64,000 nt of DNA from Halococcus salsus (GCF_009900715.1 NZ_JAAAJC010000003.1:124001-188000); one strand, 5' to 3'; positions 43,600 to 52,509 are shown, counted from the first letter of the stretch. The notes: generated from the letters alone by a model not told the origin. Numbers and translations: made by a program.

Positions 43600-43875
43600 A
43601 TGACGCTCGCCGAGGAACGCATCGACCGGCTCGCCGACCTCGCCCGCGAGGCGACCAGCGAGGGCCACGACGACCGGGCGCGCGAGTACGTCCGGCGGGC
43701 GCGCCGGATCGGCGAGCGAAACCGATTGTCGCTTCCACGAGAACTCAAGCGGTTCACCTGCGACGCCTGCGACCGATATCTCCTGCCCGGTCGGAACTGC
43801 CGGGTCCGAACCCGAAGCGGTCACGTCGTGGTCACGTGTGAGTGTGGCTCGCAGGCGCGCTACCCGTATGAATAG
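43600..43875 (+). CDS. rnp4: RNase P protein component 4 (Rpp21/Rpr2)
   Basis: A 91-residue protein. The N-terminal two helices (RIDRLADLAREATSEGHDD, ARRIGERNRLSLPREL) and the zinc ribbon with cysteines in FTCDACDRY, GRNCRVR and VTCECGSQ define the Rpp21 family. It binds the RNase P RNA with Rpp29 to mature tRNA 5' ends. The YhbY-domain gene follows at once and may overlap it, giving an RNA-binding pair. Confidence 0.92.
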   Translation: MTLAEERIDRLADLAREATSEGHDDRAREYVRRARRIGERNRLSLPRELKRFTCDACDRYLLPGRNCRVRTRSGHVVVTCECGSQARYPYE

Positions 43876-43906
43876 GCTTACCCCCGCGGAGCGACGACAG
43901 CGGGAC

Positions 43907-44158
43907 ATGACGAGCGACGAGCAGACGCGCAGGGAGCGCGCCCACGGCGTCGATGCCACCCTCCGGGTCGGGAAGGCCGGTATCGAGAGCGTCGCCGACG
44001 AACTCGACAACCAGCTCAAAGAGCGCGACCTCGTGAAGGTGAAGTTCCTGCGGTCGGCGCGCGGCGGGACGACCACCGAGGAGCTCGCGGCGGAACTCGC
44101 CGATCGAGTGGGTGCCGAGGTGATCGAGACGCGCGGCAACACCGCCACCTACCACTGA
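43907..44158 (+). CDS. YhbY (CRS1-YhbY/CRM) domain RNA-binding protein
   Basis: An 83-residue single CRM-domain protein: HGVDATLRVGKAGIESVADEL, DLVKVKFLR, RGGTTTEELAAELADRVGAE and VIETRGNTATYH. The GxxG-like loop is RGGT. In bacteria YhbY binds pre-50S ribosomes. The ATG at 43907 fits the usual N-terminus; an ATG at 43868, overlapping rnp4, would add 13 residues. It is coupled to rnp4 upstream and to mscS downstream by a TGATG overlap at 44156-44160. Confidence 0.9.
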   Translation: MTSDEQTRRERAHGVDATLRVGKAGIESVADELDNQLKERDLVKVKFLRSARGGTTTEELAAELADRVGAEVIETRGNTATYH

Positions 44159-45114
44159 TGGCCGGTGTCCAGTTCGGCGTGCTCCAGGCGGGAGCAGCGA
44201 CCGGCAACAACAGCACGGTGCCCGAGGTCAACATCGAGGGGATCGGCGTGGTCGGGCGGACCCTCCGGGAGTTCGGCGTGGCCGGGACGTACGCGAAACC
44301 GCTCGGGGCGGCGATCTCGTTCGTGGTCGCGCTGGTCGCGGTCTACCTGGTCGGACGGGCCGTCGCGGTCCCGCTGTTCAGCCGTGCGCTCGGTCGCCAG
44401 GGGCTCGACGCCCACGAGCAACGCCCGCTCAAGCGCCTCTTTCGTATCCTCATCGGGTTCGTCGCGCTCGCGGTCGCGTTCAAGGCCGGACGACTCACCG
44501 GCTTCTTCACCTCGATCGCCGCCATCGCGGCCGCCGCGACCCTCGCGATCGGGCTGGCGCTCCAGGACACCCTCTCGAACTTCGTCGCCGGGGTGTTCAT
44601 CTACACCGACCGCCCCTTCCGGATCGGTGACTGGATCGAGTGGGGCGGCCCGAGCGACGGCTACTCCGGCGTGGTCGAGGACATCTCCTTCCGGGTGACA
44701 CGAGTGCGAACCTTCGACAACGAACTCCTCACGGTGCCGAACGCGGTGCTCACGGGCGACGTGATCAAGAACCCGGTCGCGAAGGACGAACTCCGGATCA
44801 GCTTCACCTTCGGGATCGGCTACGAGGACGACATCGAACAGGCCACGGACATCATCCTCGACGAGGCCGAACGCCACCCCGACATCCTCAGCGACCCGGC
44901 ACCCACGGTGCGGATGAGCGAGAACCCGCTCGCCGACTCCTACGTCGGTCTGGTCTCGCGATTCTGGATCGCCGACCCGAACCGGGCGGACTTCCTCAAG
45001 ACCCGCGGGGAGTACGTCACCAACGTCAAGGACCGCTTCGACGCCGCGGGGATCGACATCCCCTACCCGCAGGTCGACCTCTCGGGCACCGTCGACATCG
45101 AGAACAGGCGGTAG
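44158..45114 (+). CDS. mscS: Small-conductance mechanosensitive channel (MscS family)
   Basis: A 318-residue channel. Three N-terminal hydrophobic segments (about 42-70, 92-110 and 117-145), the last being the pore helix with AAIAAAATLAIGLALQDTLSNFVAG. Then the beta domain: DRPFRIGDWIE, GVVEDISFRVTRVRTFDNELLTVPNAVL, and the C-terminal alpha/beta domain ending DRFDAAGIDIPYPQ. It opens on membrane tension to release solutes at osmotic downshock, which fits life in variable brine. Cotranslated with YhbY. Confidence 0.94.
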   Translation: MAGVQFGVLQAGAATGNNSTVPEVNIEGIGVVGRTLREFGVAGTYAKPLGAAISFVVALVAVYLVGRAVAVPLFSRALGRQGLDAHEQRPLKRLFRILIGFVALAVAFKAGRLTGFFTSIAAIAAAATLAIGLALQDTLSNFVAGVFIYTDRPFRIGDWIEWGGPSDGYSGVVEDISFRVTRVRTFDNELLTVPNAVLTGDVIKNPVAKDELRISFTFGIGYEDDIEQATDIILDEAERHPDILSDPAPTVRMSENPLADSYVGLVSRFWIADPNRADFLKTRGEYVTNVKDRFDAAGIDIPYPQVDLSGTVDIENRR

Positions 45115-45159
45115 ACGGACCGGGTTCGGTCTGGTTCGGGCGGTTCCGCCGACAGAAGT

Positions 45160-45429
45160 TCAGTCGTCGCAGACGGCGGTGTCGGCCTCCGGCAGGGTGT
45201 CGGGTGCGATCTCGTAGAGGTTCTGGCGGGCGTCGGCGAAGTAGACGTCCTCGTCGATCGCCCCGACGTTTTCGAGGCGTTCGAGCGCGTACCGAACTGT
45301 GCGCGCCGACAGCATCGACTCCTCGACGATCCCCTTCTGGGTCAGGGTGCCGTTGTACTCGAGGACCTTGAACACCAGCTTCGCGCTCGGCGGGAGGTCC
45401 ACGAGCCCCTCCGCATCGGCTTCACTCAT
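45160..45429 (-). CDS. Small winged-helix regulator, paralogue of 18627-18887
   Basis: An 89-residue winged-helix protein: PPSAKLVFKVLEYNGTLTQK, then LSARTVRYALERLENVGAID (recognition helix) and VYFADARQNLYEI (wing). It is a close relative of the protein at 18627-18887, with a Cys-containing C-terminal end. Its leaderless promoter mirrors that paralogue. Convergent with mscS. Target unknown. Confidence 0.83.
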   Translation of the reverse strand: MSEADAEGLVDLPPSAKLVFKVLEYNGTLTQKGIVEESMLSARTVRYALERLENVGAIDEDVYFADARQNLYEIAPDTLPEADTAVCDD

Positions 45430-45454
45430 GGATCGTGGCCACGAGCGCAACGTG

Positions 45455-45460
45455 TATAAA
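45455..45460 (-). promoter_or_regulatory. TATA box of the second small winged-helix gene
   Basis: TTTATA on the minus strand, centred 28 bases before the start codon at 45429. A textbook leaderless haloarchaeal promoter. Confidence 0.65.
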
Positions 45461-45831
45461 ACCGTGGTCCACGCGTGCCGAGCCCGTCGATCCGGGTCGT
45501 GGCCGACGGGAGTGTGAACCAGGGGATAGCAGACCACTGTACGACTATGAGACAAGGAGACCGACGCGACGTACCGATGCCGGCCAGACCGAGACGACCG
45601 CGACTGTGTCTCAGCAGCATCTCGCGGTCACGGTTCGTGCTTTTCCTGCCTCCCTGGAACCGTTTCAGACACTTGGATTCCGCTGCGGGGTGTGAGAAGC
45701 GTGACAACACACCAACCACGCCGAAGTGCCACTCCGTCAGCGAGCAACCGGCTGGGAGGAAGGGAGTCAGTTGCCCGTCTTTTCGGTCGTTTCCACCGTA
45801 CCGCCGATGAACTGGACCAAAGCGTACGCAG
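45461..45831. other. Gene-free stretch of the AT-richer island (left part)
   Basis: No convincing gene or RNA is seen in this part of the island. The start of an imperfect 36-base direct repeat lies at 45479-45514 (second copy 46418-46453). Reading frames here are short and rich in Arg, Ser and Pro. A tiny frame at 45807 (MNWTKAYAVIG, then stop) looks like a truncated membrane-protein start but cannot be supported. Confidence 0.5.
45479..45514 (+). repeat. Imperfect direct repeat, left copy
   Basis: Thirty-six bases starting CGAGCCCGTCGATCCGGG match 31 of 36 positions with 46418-46453. The two copies flank the island with the small membrane protein. Common sense words are ATCCGGG and CGTGGCCGACG. 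Confidence 0.55.
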
Positions 45832-46065
45832 TCATCGGCTGAACTCTTCGTTCTTGATGCTCTTGTACTGGAGGTCGTACCTGGACGCCAGGAAGTAGTA
45901 GAGTATACCGAACACCAAGACGTTCGGAAGCGTCAACAAGAACAGCCTGTCGAATAGGACGGTAAACAACGGGACTGAGACGATCCCAAATACGACCTGA
46001 ACAGCGCAGAACCACTTTAGGAGAACCGGAATGTTTGTGTTGAAATGTTGGGGATAGTTCCGCAC
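45832..46065 (-). CDS. Small membrane protein (77 aa), two TM segments, function unknown
   Basis: A 77-residue protein starting at GTG 46065. Two hydrophobic segments are VLLKWFCAVQVVFGIVSVPL (about 14-33) and LFLLTLPNVLVFGILYYFLA (about 41-60), followed by a charged tail SRYDLQYKSIKNEEF. Codon use is clearly more AT-rich than in flanking genes, which suggests recent transfer or loose selection. It is the only good gene candidate in the island between 45430 and 46487. Confidence 0.6.
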   Translation of the reverse strand: MRNYPQHFNTNIPVLLKWFCAVQVVFGIVSVPLFTVLFDRLFLLTLPNVLVFGILYYFLASRYDLQYKSIKNEEFSR

Positions 46066-46417
46066 GAGCGGTATCTCGCTTCAACCGGCTTAACCTGTTC
46101 TGGTAGACACCCGGCTCGCTTCGTTCGTTGTTCGCTCCGGCGTCGTCGATGCATCGAGAGTGTGGGGCAACCACCGGTCACCAACAGAGGGAACGATCCA
46201 GTGAGTATTCGACCACCGGCGATTTACCAGGAGTAGCTCGATCGAGATCTACCCCGAGTTCCGCTGCTATCGTGATCCGTTCGTCGGAATCGTGACGAGC
46301 GTCCGATACCGAGTGCTGGAGACCACCGAGCCGTTCGGCAGGTCCGCGGTTCCCCGTGCGGGAGGGGGTCGAGCACCGACCGGTCGATGTTCGCCGCGAG
46401 CACCGGGTTCGGCGCTT
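46066..46417. other. Gene-free stretch of the island (right part)
   Basis: Between the small membrane protein and the right direct repeat nothing can be called. Frames are short or of shadow composition. A decayed gene is possible, for example minus-strand words such as ERITIAAELGVDLD, but no family is recognisable. Confidence 0.4.
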
Positions 46418-46453
46418 CGAGCCCATCCATCCGGGCCGTGGCCGACGAGAGCG
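46418..46453 (+). repeat. Imperfect direct repeat, right copy
   Basis: CGAGCCCATCCATCCGGG and following bases, matching 45479-45514 in the same orientation at 31 of 36 positions. It ends 34 bases before the EMC6-like start codon and so overlaps its presumed promoter. Confidence 0.55.
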
Positions 46454-46487
46454 AACGGCTTTTGAGCGCGCGTGGCCGAGTCGGGGT

Positions 46488-46796
46488 ATGTCGACCGAGA
46501 CGGTCAACGGACGGCCCGACGACCACATGCGGAGCCTCACGGTGGTGGCGCTCACCTCGCTGTCGGGCATCGCCGCCGCGCTGGTCTCCTCGGCGCTGGC
46601 TGGCGACGCCGCCCAGGCCACCGTCGGCCTCTATCCGCTCGCGGCCGCCGTTCTGGTCCAGCTGCCGGCCCTCCGGCTGCTGGGCATCGACGTCGAGGAG
46701 TTCGGGCTGAAGGACAACCTCTACGTTGCGTTCATGACCTTCGCCTTCTGGTTCGTGACCTGGACGATCCTGCTGACCGCCGGTACCGCCGTCTAA
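46488..46796 (+). CDS. EMC6-like membrane protein
   Basis: A 102-residue protein with three hydrophobic segments (about 18-38, 42-60 and 76-98). MRSLTVVALTSLSGIAAALV, then YPLAAAVLVQLPALRLLGID and DNLYVAFMTFAFWFVTWTIL match the haloarchaeal EMC6-like family, relatives of the ER membrane complex subunit 6, which partners Oxa1/YidC-type insertases. Its stop overlaps the ABCE1 start in a TAATG, so the two are cotranslated. Insertion role is from family knowledge; the link to ribosome recycling is inference. Confidence 0.82.
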   Translation: MSTETVNGRPDDHMRSLTVVALTSLSGIAAALVSSALAGDAAQATVGLYPLAAAVLVQLPALRLLGIDVEEFGLKDNLYVAFMTFAFWFVTWTILLTAGTAV

Positions 46797-48631
46797 TGGC
46801 GGACGATTCGATCGCGGTCGTCGACCTCGACAGATGTCAGCCCGACCGCTGTAACTACGAGTGCGCCAACTTCTGTCCCCCCAACCGAACGGGTTCTGAG
46901 TGTATCGTCACCCGCGAGGAACGCTACGGCGAGGACGAGTCCGAAGGTGGCTACGACGGCGGCCCGAAACAGATCTCGATCTCCGAGGACATCTGCCTCG
47001 GCGAGACCTGCGGGATCTGCGTCGAGAAGTGTCCGTTCGACGCCATCGAGATCATCAACCTCCCCCAGGAGCTCGACGATTCACCCGTCCACCGCTACGG
47101 CGAGAACTCCTTCGCGCTCTACGGGCTGCCCGCACCCAGCGAGGGCCGCGTCACCGGAATTCTGGGGCCGAACGGCATCGGGAAGACCACCGCCGTCCGG
47201 ATCCTCGCCGGCGAGATCGCCCCGAACCTCGGCGAGTGGGGCGACCCCGCGGGCTGGGACGCGGTGATGGACGAGTACCGCGGCACGGAGATCCAGAGCT
47301 ACCTCGAAGCCCTCCAAGACGACGCCGTGACGGTGGCCCGAAAACCGCAGTACGTCGACCGGATCCCCGACCGCTTCGACGGCAACACGAGAGAACTCCT
47401 CGAGAACACCGACGAGCGCGGCGTGCTCGACGAACTGGTCGAGCGGCTCTCGATCGGCCCGGTGATGGACCAGCCGATCGACTCGATCTCCGGGGGCGAA
47501 CTCCAGCGCGTTGCGCTCGCGGCGACGCTCGCTCGCGAGGCCGACTTCTACTTCCTCGACGAGATCACGCCCTACCTCGACATCGGTCAGCGGATGACCG
47601 CGGCGCGGCTCATCGGCGAACTCGTCGGCGACGACCGCTCGATGCTGGTGGTCGAACACGATCTCGCGATCCTCGACCTCCTCGCCGACTCCCTCCACGT
47701 GGCCTACGGCGAACCCGGGGCCTACGGCGTGATCACCGACCCGAAGTCGGTGAAGAACGGCATCAACGAGTACCTCTCAGGGTATCTCGACAACGAAAAC
47801 ATGAGGATTCGCCCGAACGCCATCGAGTTCGAGGAGCACGCCCCGCGGAGCACGAAGGGAGGTGACACCCTCGTCGAGTATCCCGACCTCGCGAAGTCCT
47901 ACGGCGACGGCGAGTTCTCCTTGTCCGTGGAAGGCGGCACCATCTACGAGAACGAGGTCCTTGGTGTGGTCGGCCCGAACGGTATCGGGAAATCCACCTT
48001 CGCGGAGCTCCTGACCGGTGAACTCGCCCCCGACGAGGGCGAACTCGACACCCGACTCTCGGTGGCCTACAAACCGCAGTACATCCAGCTCGACCAGCCG
48101 ATGCGCGTCGACTCGTACCTCGCCTCGATCACCACCGACTTCGGCACCTCCTACTGGAACACCGAGATCGCCCAGCCCCTCCAGCTCGGTCGCGTGATGG
48201 AGCAGAACCTCACCGACCTCTCGGGCGGGGAACGCCAGCGCGTCGCGATCGCGGCGTGCCTCTCGGAGGACGCCGACCTCTACGTGCTCGACGAGCCCTC
48301 GGCCCACATCGACGTCGAGCAGCGTGTGCAGGCCATCTCCGCGATTCGACGGTATACCGAGAACCACGACGCCACGGCGCTCGTCATCGACCACGACACC
48401 TACATGATCGACCTGCTCGCCGACCGGCTGCTGGTGTTCGACGGCGAGCCCGCCCAGTCCGGGCACGCGAGCCCGCCCGTGGGAATGCGCGAGGGGATGA
48501 ACCGGTTCCTCTCGGACCTCGACGTGACCTTCCGGCGTGACGAGCGCGTCGGTCGGCCCCGGATCAACAAACCCGGGAGCCAGCTCGACCGCGAGCAGAA
48601 ACGCGAGGGCGAGTACTACTACACGGCCTGA
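46796..48631 (+). CDS. rli1: Ribosome recycling ATPase ABCE1/Rli1
   Basis: A 611-residue twin-ABC protein. N-terminal Fe-S part has cysteines in DRCQPDRCNYECANFCPP and CLGETCGICVEKCPFDAI (two 4Fe-4S clusters). ABC1: GILGPNGIGKTTAVRILAG, SGGELQRVALA and FYFLDEITPYLD. ABC2: GVVGPNGIGKSTFAELLTG, LSGGERQRVAIA and LYVLDEPSAHID. The hinge is before and after NRFLSDLDVTFRRDERVGRPRIN. It splits ribosomes after termination. Start fixed by the TAATG overlap with the EMC6-like gene, and its end overlaps the next gene (TGATG). Confidence 0.96.
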   Translation: MADDSIAVVDLDRCQPDRCNYECANFCPPNRTGSECIVTREERYGEDESEGGYDGGPKQISISEDICLGETCGICVEKCPFDAIEIINLPQELDDSPVHRYGENSFALYGLPAPSEGRVTGILGPNGIGKTTAVRILAGEIAPNLGEWGDPAGWDAVMDEYRGTEIQSYLEALQDDAVTVARKPQYVDRIPDRFDGNTRELLENTDERGVLDELVERLSIGPVMDQPIDSISGGELQRVALAATLAREADFYFLDEITPYLDIGQRMTAARLIGELVGDDRSMLVVEHDLAILDLLADSLHVAYGEPGAYGVITDPKSVKNGINEYLSGYLDNENMRIRPNAIEFEEHAPRSTKGGDTLVEYPDLAKSYGDGEFSLSVEGGTIYENEVLGVVGPNGIGKSTFAELLTGELAPDEGELDTRLSVAYKPQYIQLDQPMRVDSYLASITTDFGTSYWNTEIAQPLQLGRVMEQNLTDLSGGERQRVAIAACLSEDADLYVLDEPSAHIDVEQRVQAISAIRRYTENHDATALVIDHDTYMIDLLADRLLVFDGEPAQSGHASPPVGMREGMNRFLSDLDVTFRRDERVGRPRINKPGSQLDREQKREGEYYYTA

Positions 48632-49932
48632 TGGGCTGGCGTTCGAGGGTGCGACGCCGCGTTCGCCAGCCCTCGAAACGACGCGCGCTGCTTCTCGCGG
48701 GCTGTTCGACCCTCCTGGTCGCGCTCGCGCTCGTCGGCTTCGTGAGCGCCGCGACCCCACACCTCGCCGTCGACGGGGACCGACCGGCGACGAACACGCT
48801 CGTCGGCCTCCAGGGCTACCAGGACGAGGGCGGCGCGATGATGGTCGCGCCAAACGGGACAGTGATTTGGGAGTACACCGCGGTCGGCAACGTCTTCGAC
48901 GTCGAGGCGCTCGGCCCCCATCGAGTGCAGATCGCCGGGTCGGACGAACGGCCCGACAGCCAGTGCCCCGCGCGGTACGCGACCGACAACGTCTCCGGCT
49001 GTGCACACAACACCGTGCGGGTCGTCGATCCACGAACCAACGAGACGCGCTGGCGGTACGGCTGGTACGACGTCGAGCGCCACGAACACGAACTCCACGA
49101 CGTCGACCACTACACCGTCGACGGCGCGGACCGCTGGGTGCTCGCCGACATGGGCAACGACCGGGTGTTCGCCATCGACCGGAACGGCTCGATCCAGTGG
49201 CAGTGGAACGCCAACGCGACCTACGACCGGCCTGCGGACATGGGCCCCGAGGGCGACTGGACCCACATGAACGACGTCGACAGGCTCGGGAACCGGACCT
49301 TTCAGGTCAGCCTCCGGAACTTCGACACCGTCGTCGAGCTCCGCGTCGCCCCGAACGGGTCGGTGTCGGTGACGCCCGTCCTCGGCCCGAACCGCTACAC
49401 GCCGGCGGGCTACGTCGGCCCGCTCGCCGCCCAGCACAACCCCGACCGCCTCGCGGACGGCCACGTTCTCGTCGCCGACTCCGAAGGCGACCGCGTCGTG
49501 GAGTTCGATCAGAAAGGCAATCGCGTCTGGGCCGCCGGCGGGAGCGCCCGCTTCGACTGGCCGCGCGACGCCGACCGCCTCGCCAACGGAAATACCCTCG
49601 TCGCGGACTCGTACAACGACCGCGTCGTGGAGGTCGATGCCAACGGCGAAACCGTCTGGGCGGTGAAGACGGGGCGACTGCCCTACGACGCCGACCGGAT
49701 CCCCGCGGACGGGGCGGGCGAGGGGAGTGCTGACCACCCGACCGCCGACGAGCCGCGGTTCGACTCCCGGCTCAACGAGACGGGTCGAACGGTCCGGGCC
49801 GCGACCTTCGGCGTGACGCTCGCGAAGTACGGCCTCCCGATGTGGCTCGTCGGCGGGCCGGGGCTGCTCGTCGCCGGCCTGGTCCTCGGATTCGCCGCGC
49901 TCGTCGAAGCCCAGCGATGGCGGCGAAGCTGA
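48631..49932 (+). CDS. Membrane-anchored beta-propeller protein, arylsulfotransferase-like
   Basis: A 433-residue protein. TM segments at about 20-42 and 402-423; between them an extracytoplasmic region with repeated propeller blades (ADMGNDRVFAIDRNGSIQWQW, VADSEGDRVVEFDQKGNRVWA, VADSYNDRVVEVDANGETVWA). The motif HEHELHDVDHY is typical of the arylsulfotransferase (ASST) group. Many possible N-glycosylation sequons (N-x-S/T) fit an outside location. Function may be sensing or sugar or sulfate transfer; unproven. TGATG overlap with rli1 suggests one transcript. Confidence 0.8.
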   Translation: MGWRSRVRRRVRQPSKRRALLLAGCSTLLVALALVGFVSAATPHLAVDGDRPATNTLVGLQGYQDEGGAMMVAPNGTVIWEYTAVGNVFDVEALGPHRVQIAGSDERPDSQCPARYATDNVSGCAHNTVRVVDPRTNETRWRYGWYDVERHEHELHDVDHYTVDGADRWVLADMGNDRVFAIDRNGSIQWQWNANATYDRPADMGPEGDWTHMNDVDRLGNRTFQVSLRNFDTVVELRVAPNGSVSVTPVLGPNRYTPAGYVGPLAAQHNPDRLADGHVLVADSEGDRVVEFDQKGNRVWAAGGSARFDWPRDADRLANGNTLVADSYNDRVVEVDANGETVWAVKTGRLPYDADRIPADGAGEGSADHPTADEPRFDSRLNETGRTVRAATFGVTLAKYGLPMWLVGGPGLLVAGLVLGFAALVEAQRWRRS

Positions 49933-49984
49933 AGCGGACGGACGTTCTTCGTGCCGACGACAGCGAGGAAGTGGAGTACTCGGG

Positions 49985-50503
49985 TCAGACCAGCCGTTTG
50001 CAGTCGCGACAGAGGTGTTGGCGTTTGACGTCGACCTCGCGGACGGTGGGCGAGAAGTTCATGACACAGCGCTCGTCGCTACAGTGTTCGAGGCCGAGGG
50101 TGTGGCCGATCTCGTGGACGACCTCCTTGCGGACGCGGTCGGTGAAGACGTCGCGCTCGGAGCGGTCGAGGCTCCCGCCGTCGGCGGCGGTCTGGAGGCG
50201 GTAGGTCGAGACCACGCTGCCGTTGCCCGAGAGGTAGGCGAGACCGAAGACGTAGTTGCGGCGGCGATAGAAGAGGTCCTGCGTCGTGAGCGCGATGTTC
50301 TTCTCGGCACTGCCGACCCGACCCGCGAGCTCGATGAACGATTCGGCGCGGTACTGCCCGCGGTTCTCGTCGTAAGCGTCGTCGGGGAGCGCGTAGGCGT
50401 CGTGGAGCGTGACGTCGCAGTCATACACCGACCGCAATCCGGCCGAGGCCGCCCGCTTGATGCGGACGGGGACGTCACCGACCGGCACGATGTCGACGTG
50501 CAT
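49985..50503 (-). CDS. amzA: Archaemetzincin, zinc peptidase
   Basis: A 172-residue protease. The extended zinc motif HEIGHTLGLEHC starts at His130, and the following CSDERCVMNF and CRDCKRL give the extra cysteines typical of archaemetzincins (second zinc). Family: small soluble metzincins of unclear substrate in archaea. It is convergent with the beta-propeller gene and divergent from UPF0146. Confidence 0.92.
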   Translation of the reverse strand: MHVDIVPVGDVPVRIKRAASAGLRSVYDCDVTLHDAYALPDDAYDENRGQYRAESFIELAGRVGSAEKNIALTTQDLFYRRRNYVFGLAYLSGNGSVVSTYRLQTAADGGSLDRSERDVFTDRVRKEVVHEIGHTLGLEHCSDERCVMNFSPTVREVDVKRQHLCRDCKRLV

Positions 50504-50542
50504 ACGAAGGGATTAGGTCGCGGCAATCATAAATGACCCGAC

Positions 50543-50965
50543 GTGAACCCCACCATCGCGGCGCTCGCCGACCGACTCGCGGGATTCGACGCCCTCGTCG
50601 AGGTCGGCGTCGGTCGCCGAACCGACCTGGCTCGCGCGCTCACCAACGCCGGCGCGCGGGTCACCGCGACCGACATCCACCCGCGAACGGTGCCCGCGAC
50701 CGTCTCGTTCGAACGGGACGACCTCACCGACCCCGACCACGATATCTACGTCGGTGCCGATGCAGTATATGCCCTGAACCTCCCGCGCGAACTCCACCGA
50801 CCGGCGCGCGCCGTCGCCCGCGAGGCCGGCGCGGCGTTCCTCTTTACGACCCTCGGGAACGAGTTCCCGGCCATCGACGCGACCCCCGAGACCCTGCCGG
50901 GCGAGACGCTCTACACGGTGACGACGGGTGGCCGAACGCCGGCCGGCGAACGGAGGCGGGCATGA
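50543..50965 (+). CDS. UPF0146 family protein (methyltransferase-like fold)
   Basis: A 140-residue protein starting at GTG 50543 ([20 protein letters not shown]). The pattern [13 protein letters not shown]...[12 protein letters not shown] resembles the SAM-loop of Rossmann methyltransferases in reduced form, and [23 protein letters not shown] is the UPF0146 signature. Function unknown. ATGA overlap with the HAD phosphatase gene suggests coupling. Confidence 0.85.
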   Translation: MNPTIAALADRLAGFDALVEVGVGRRTDLARALTNAGARVTATDIHPRTVPATVSFERDDLTDPDHDIYVGADAVYALNLPRELHRPARAVAREAGAAFLFTTLGNEFPAIDATPETLPGETLYTVTTGGRTPAGERRRA

Positions 50966-51849
50966 AGGCCGACGCGGTGGTGCTCGATATCGACGGCGTC
51001 GTGGTCGACGTCGCCGACTCCTACCGGCGAGCGATACGCGAGTCGCTCGACGTCGTGCTCGGCGAATCGATCGACGACAGTGCTGTGCAGGCGTTCAAGA
51101 ACGCCGGCGGGTTCAACAACGACTGGGAGCTCACGGACGCCGCGGCGCTCTACCTCCTCGCGAGCCGTGAGGGGCTCGACGACGACGTTGGCACGTTCAC
51201 CAGTCGGATCGCGGCCACCGGCGGCGGGCTCGACGCCGCCGAAGTGGTGGTCGCCGACGCGCTCGGTCCCGCCGAACGCGAACGCGTCCTCGCGACGTGG
51301 GATCCCGGCCGCCTCCGCGACGTCTTCCAGACCCTCTATCTCGGGCCCGAGCGCTACGCCGAGATCGAGGGGGGCGAGCCCGATCCCGACCTCGCGGAGG
51401 GGGTCGACACCGGGTTCATCGACGACGAGTCGGTCCTGCTCGACGGGGATACGTTGGACTGGCTCACCGCGAACTTCGAAGTCGGGGTCGTCACCGGCCG
51501 ACCAGCCGCCGAGGCGGAGATCGCGCTCTCGCGAGCGGGACTCGACCTCCCCGAGAACCACCGCTTCACGATGGACAGTTCGCTCCCCGGGAAGCCCGAC
51601 CCCGCGGCGCTCGTCGAACTCGCCGAGCGCTTCGGGGCGGAACGCGTCGTCTTCGTCGGCGACACGCTCGACGACGTTCGCACGGCCAACAACGCCGCCG
51701 AGGCCGATCCGGAACGCGAGTATCGTGGGGTCGGCGTGCTCACCGGCGGGCTCTCGGGCGAGGCCGGGCGCGAGGCGTTCGAGCAGGTCGGAGCCAACGC
51801 GGTGCTCGACTCGGTCGACGACGTGGTCGACCTGCTCGACCCCGTATAG
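50962..51849 (+). CDS. HAD-superfamily phosphatase (TIGR01548-like)
   Basis: A 295-residue HAD enzyme. Motif I is [12 protein letters not shown] (nucleophile Asp), motif [13 protein letters not shown], motif III Lys in LPGKPDP, and motif [16 protein letters not shown] helical cap (about 25-150) with [12 protein letters not shown] is characteristic of the subfamily TIGR01548. The substrate may be a small phosphoester. It is cotranslated with UPF0146. Confidence 0.85.
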   Translation: MKADAVVLDIDGVVVDVADSYRRAIRESLDVVLGESIDDSAVQAFKNAGGFNNDWELTDAAALYLLASREGLDDDVGTFTSRIAATGGGLDAAEVVVADALGPAERERVLATWDPGRLRDVFQTLYLGPERYAEIEGGEPDPDLAEGVDTGFIDDESVLLDGDTLDWLTANFEVGVVTGRPAAEAEIALSRAGLDLPENHRFTMDSSLPGKPDPAALVELAERFGAERVVFVGDTLDDVRTANNAAEADPEREYRGVGVLTGGLSGEAGREAFEQVGANAVLDSVDDVVDLLDPV

Positions 51850-51906
51850 CCGTGTTCTGAAACGGTAGTCCCCCGCCCCGTGGCTACTGGCCGCCGCTAT
51901 GACCGG

Positions 51907-52332
51907 TCACACCACCAGAACCGGGACGGCGGCGGCTCCGATGACCCGTTCGGTCACGCTGCCGAGGAACACCCGGTCGAGGCCGGTCACGCCGCGCGTG
52001 CTCATCACGATGAGGTCGATCCCGGTGTCGTCGGCGTATCGAAGGATCTCCTCGGCGGCGATGCCACGACGGACCGCCGTCTCGACGTCGAGGCCGCGGT
52101 TCCGGGCCGCCTCGGCGAAGACCCCGATCGCGGTCTCGGCGGCCTCGTAGCGGTCGAGGTCCACTTCGTCGACCGCCGAGGGTCTGCTGTCGTAGAACAC
52201 GGTGCTGGTCGGTTCGGCGACGTGGAGCAGGTGGACCGTCGCGTTCCACCCCGTCGCGAGGTCGAACCCGTCGTTGATCGCGTCGGTCGCGTTGTCGCTC
52301 CCGTCCGTCGGAAAGAGGAGGTCGGTGTACAT
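51907..52332 (-). CDS. Universal stress protein (UspA family)
   Basis: A 141-residue single-domain Usp. MYTDLLFPTDGSDNATDAIN is the nucleotide-binding start, VDLIVM-type strand is IDLIVMSTRGVTGLDRVFLGSV, with the G-x2-G-x9-G-S/T ATP-binding motif and a closing PVLVV. Haloarchaea carry many copies. Convergent with the HAD gene. No specific role can be given. Confidence 0.9.
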   Translation of the reverse strand: MYTDLLFPTDGSDNATDAINDGFDLATGWNATVHLLHVAEPTSTVFYDSRPSAVDEVDLDRYEAAETAIGVFAEAARNRGLDVETAVRRGIAAEEILRYADDTGIDLIVMSTRGVTGLDRVFLGSVTERVIGAAAVPVLVV

Positions 52333-52509
52333 TGGCGCTCCCGTGTTTCGAGTGGCCGACGTCGCTGTTCGGTCGGATCGAGGCGACCGACGAGCATAGC
52401 ACCCTGCCCGGCGAGCGCCGGTTTGTCGAGATACGAACCATCATCCACGACCCACGACGCGCGCCGTCTCATGGCCACCGACGAGGTGCCACATCGGCGT
52501 CACACAACG

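Noticed and set aside
45807-45842. Mini frame MNWTKAYAVIG followed by a stop
   Set aside because: It looks like the start of a haloarchaeal membrane protein, but 11 residues are too few and no continuation was found in other frames.
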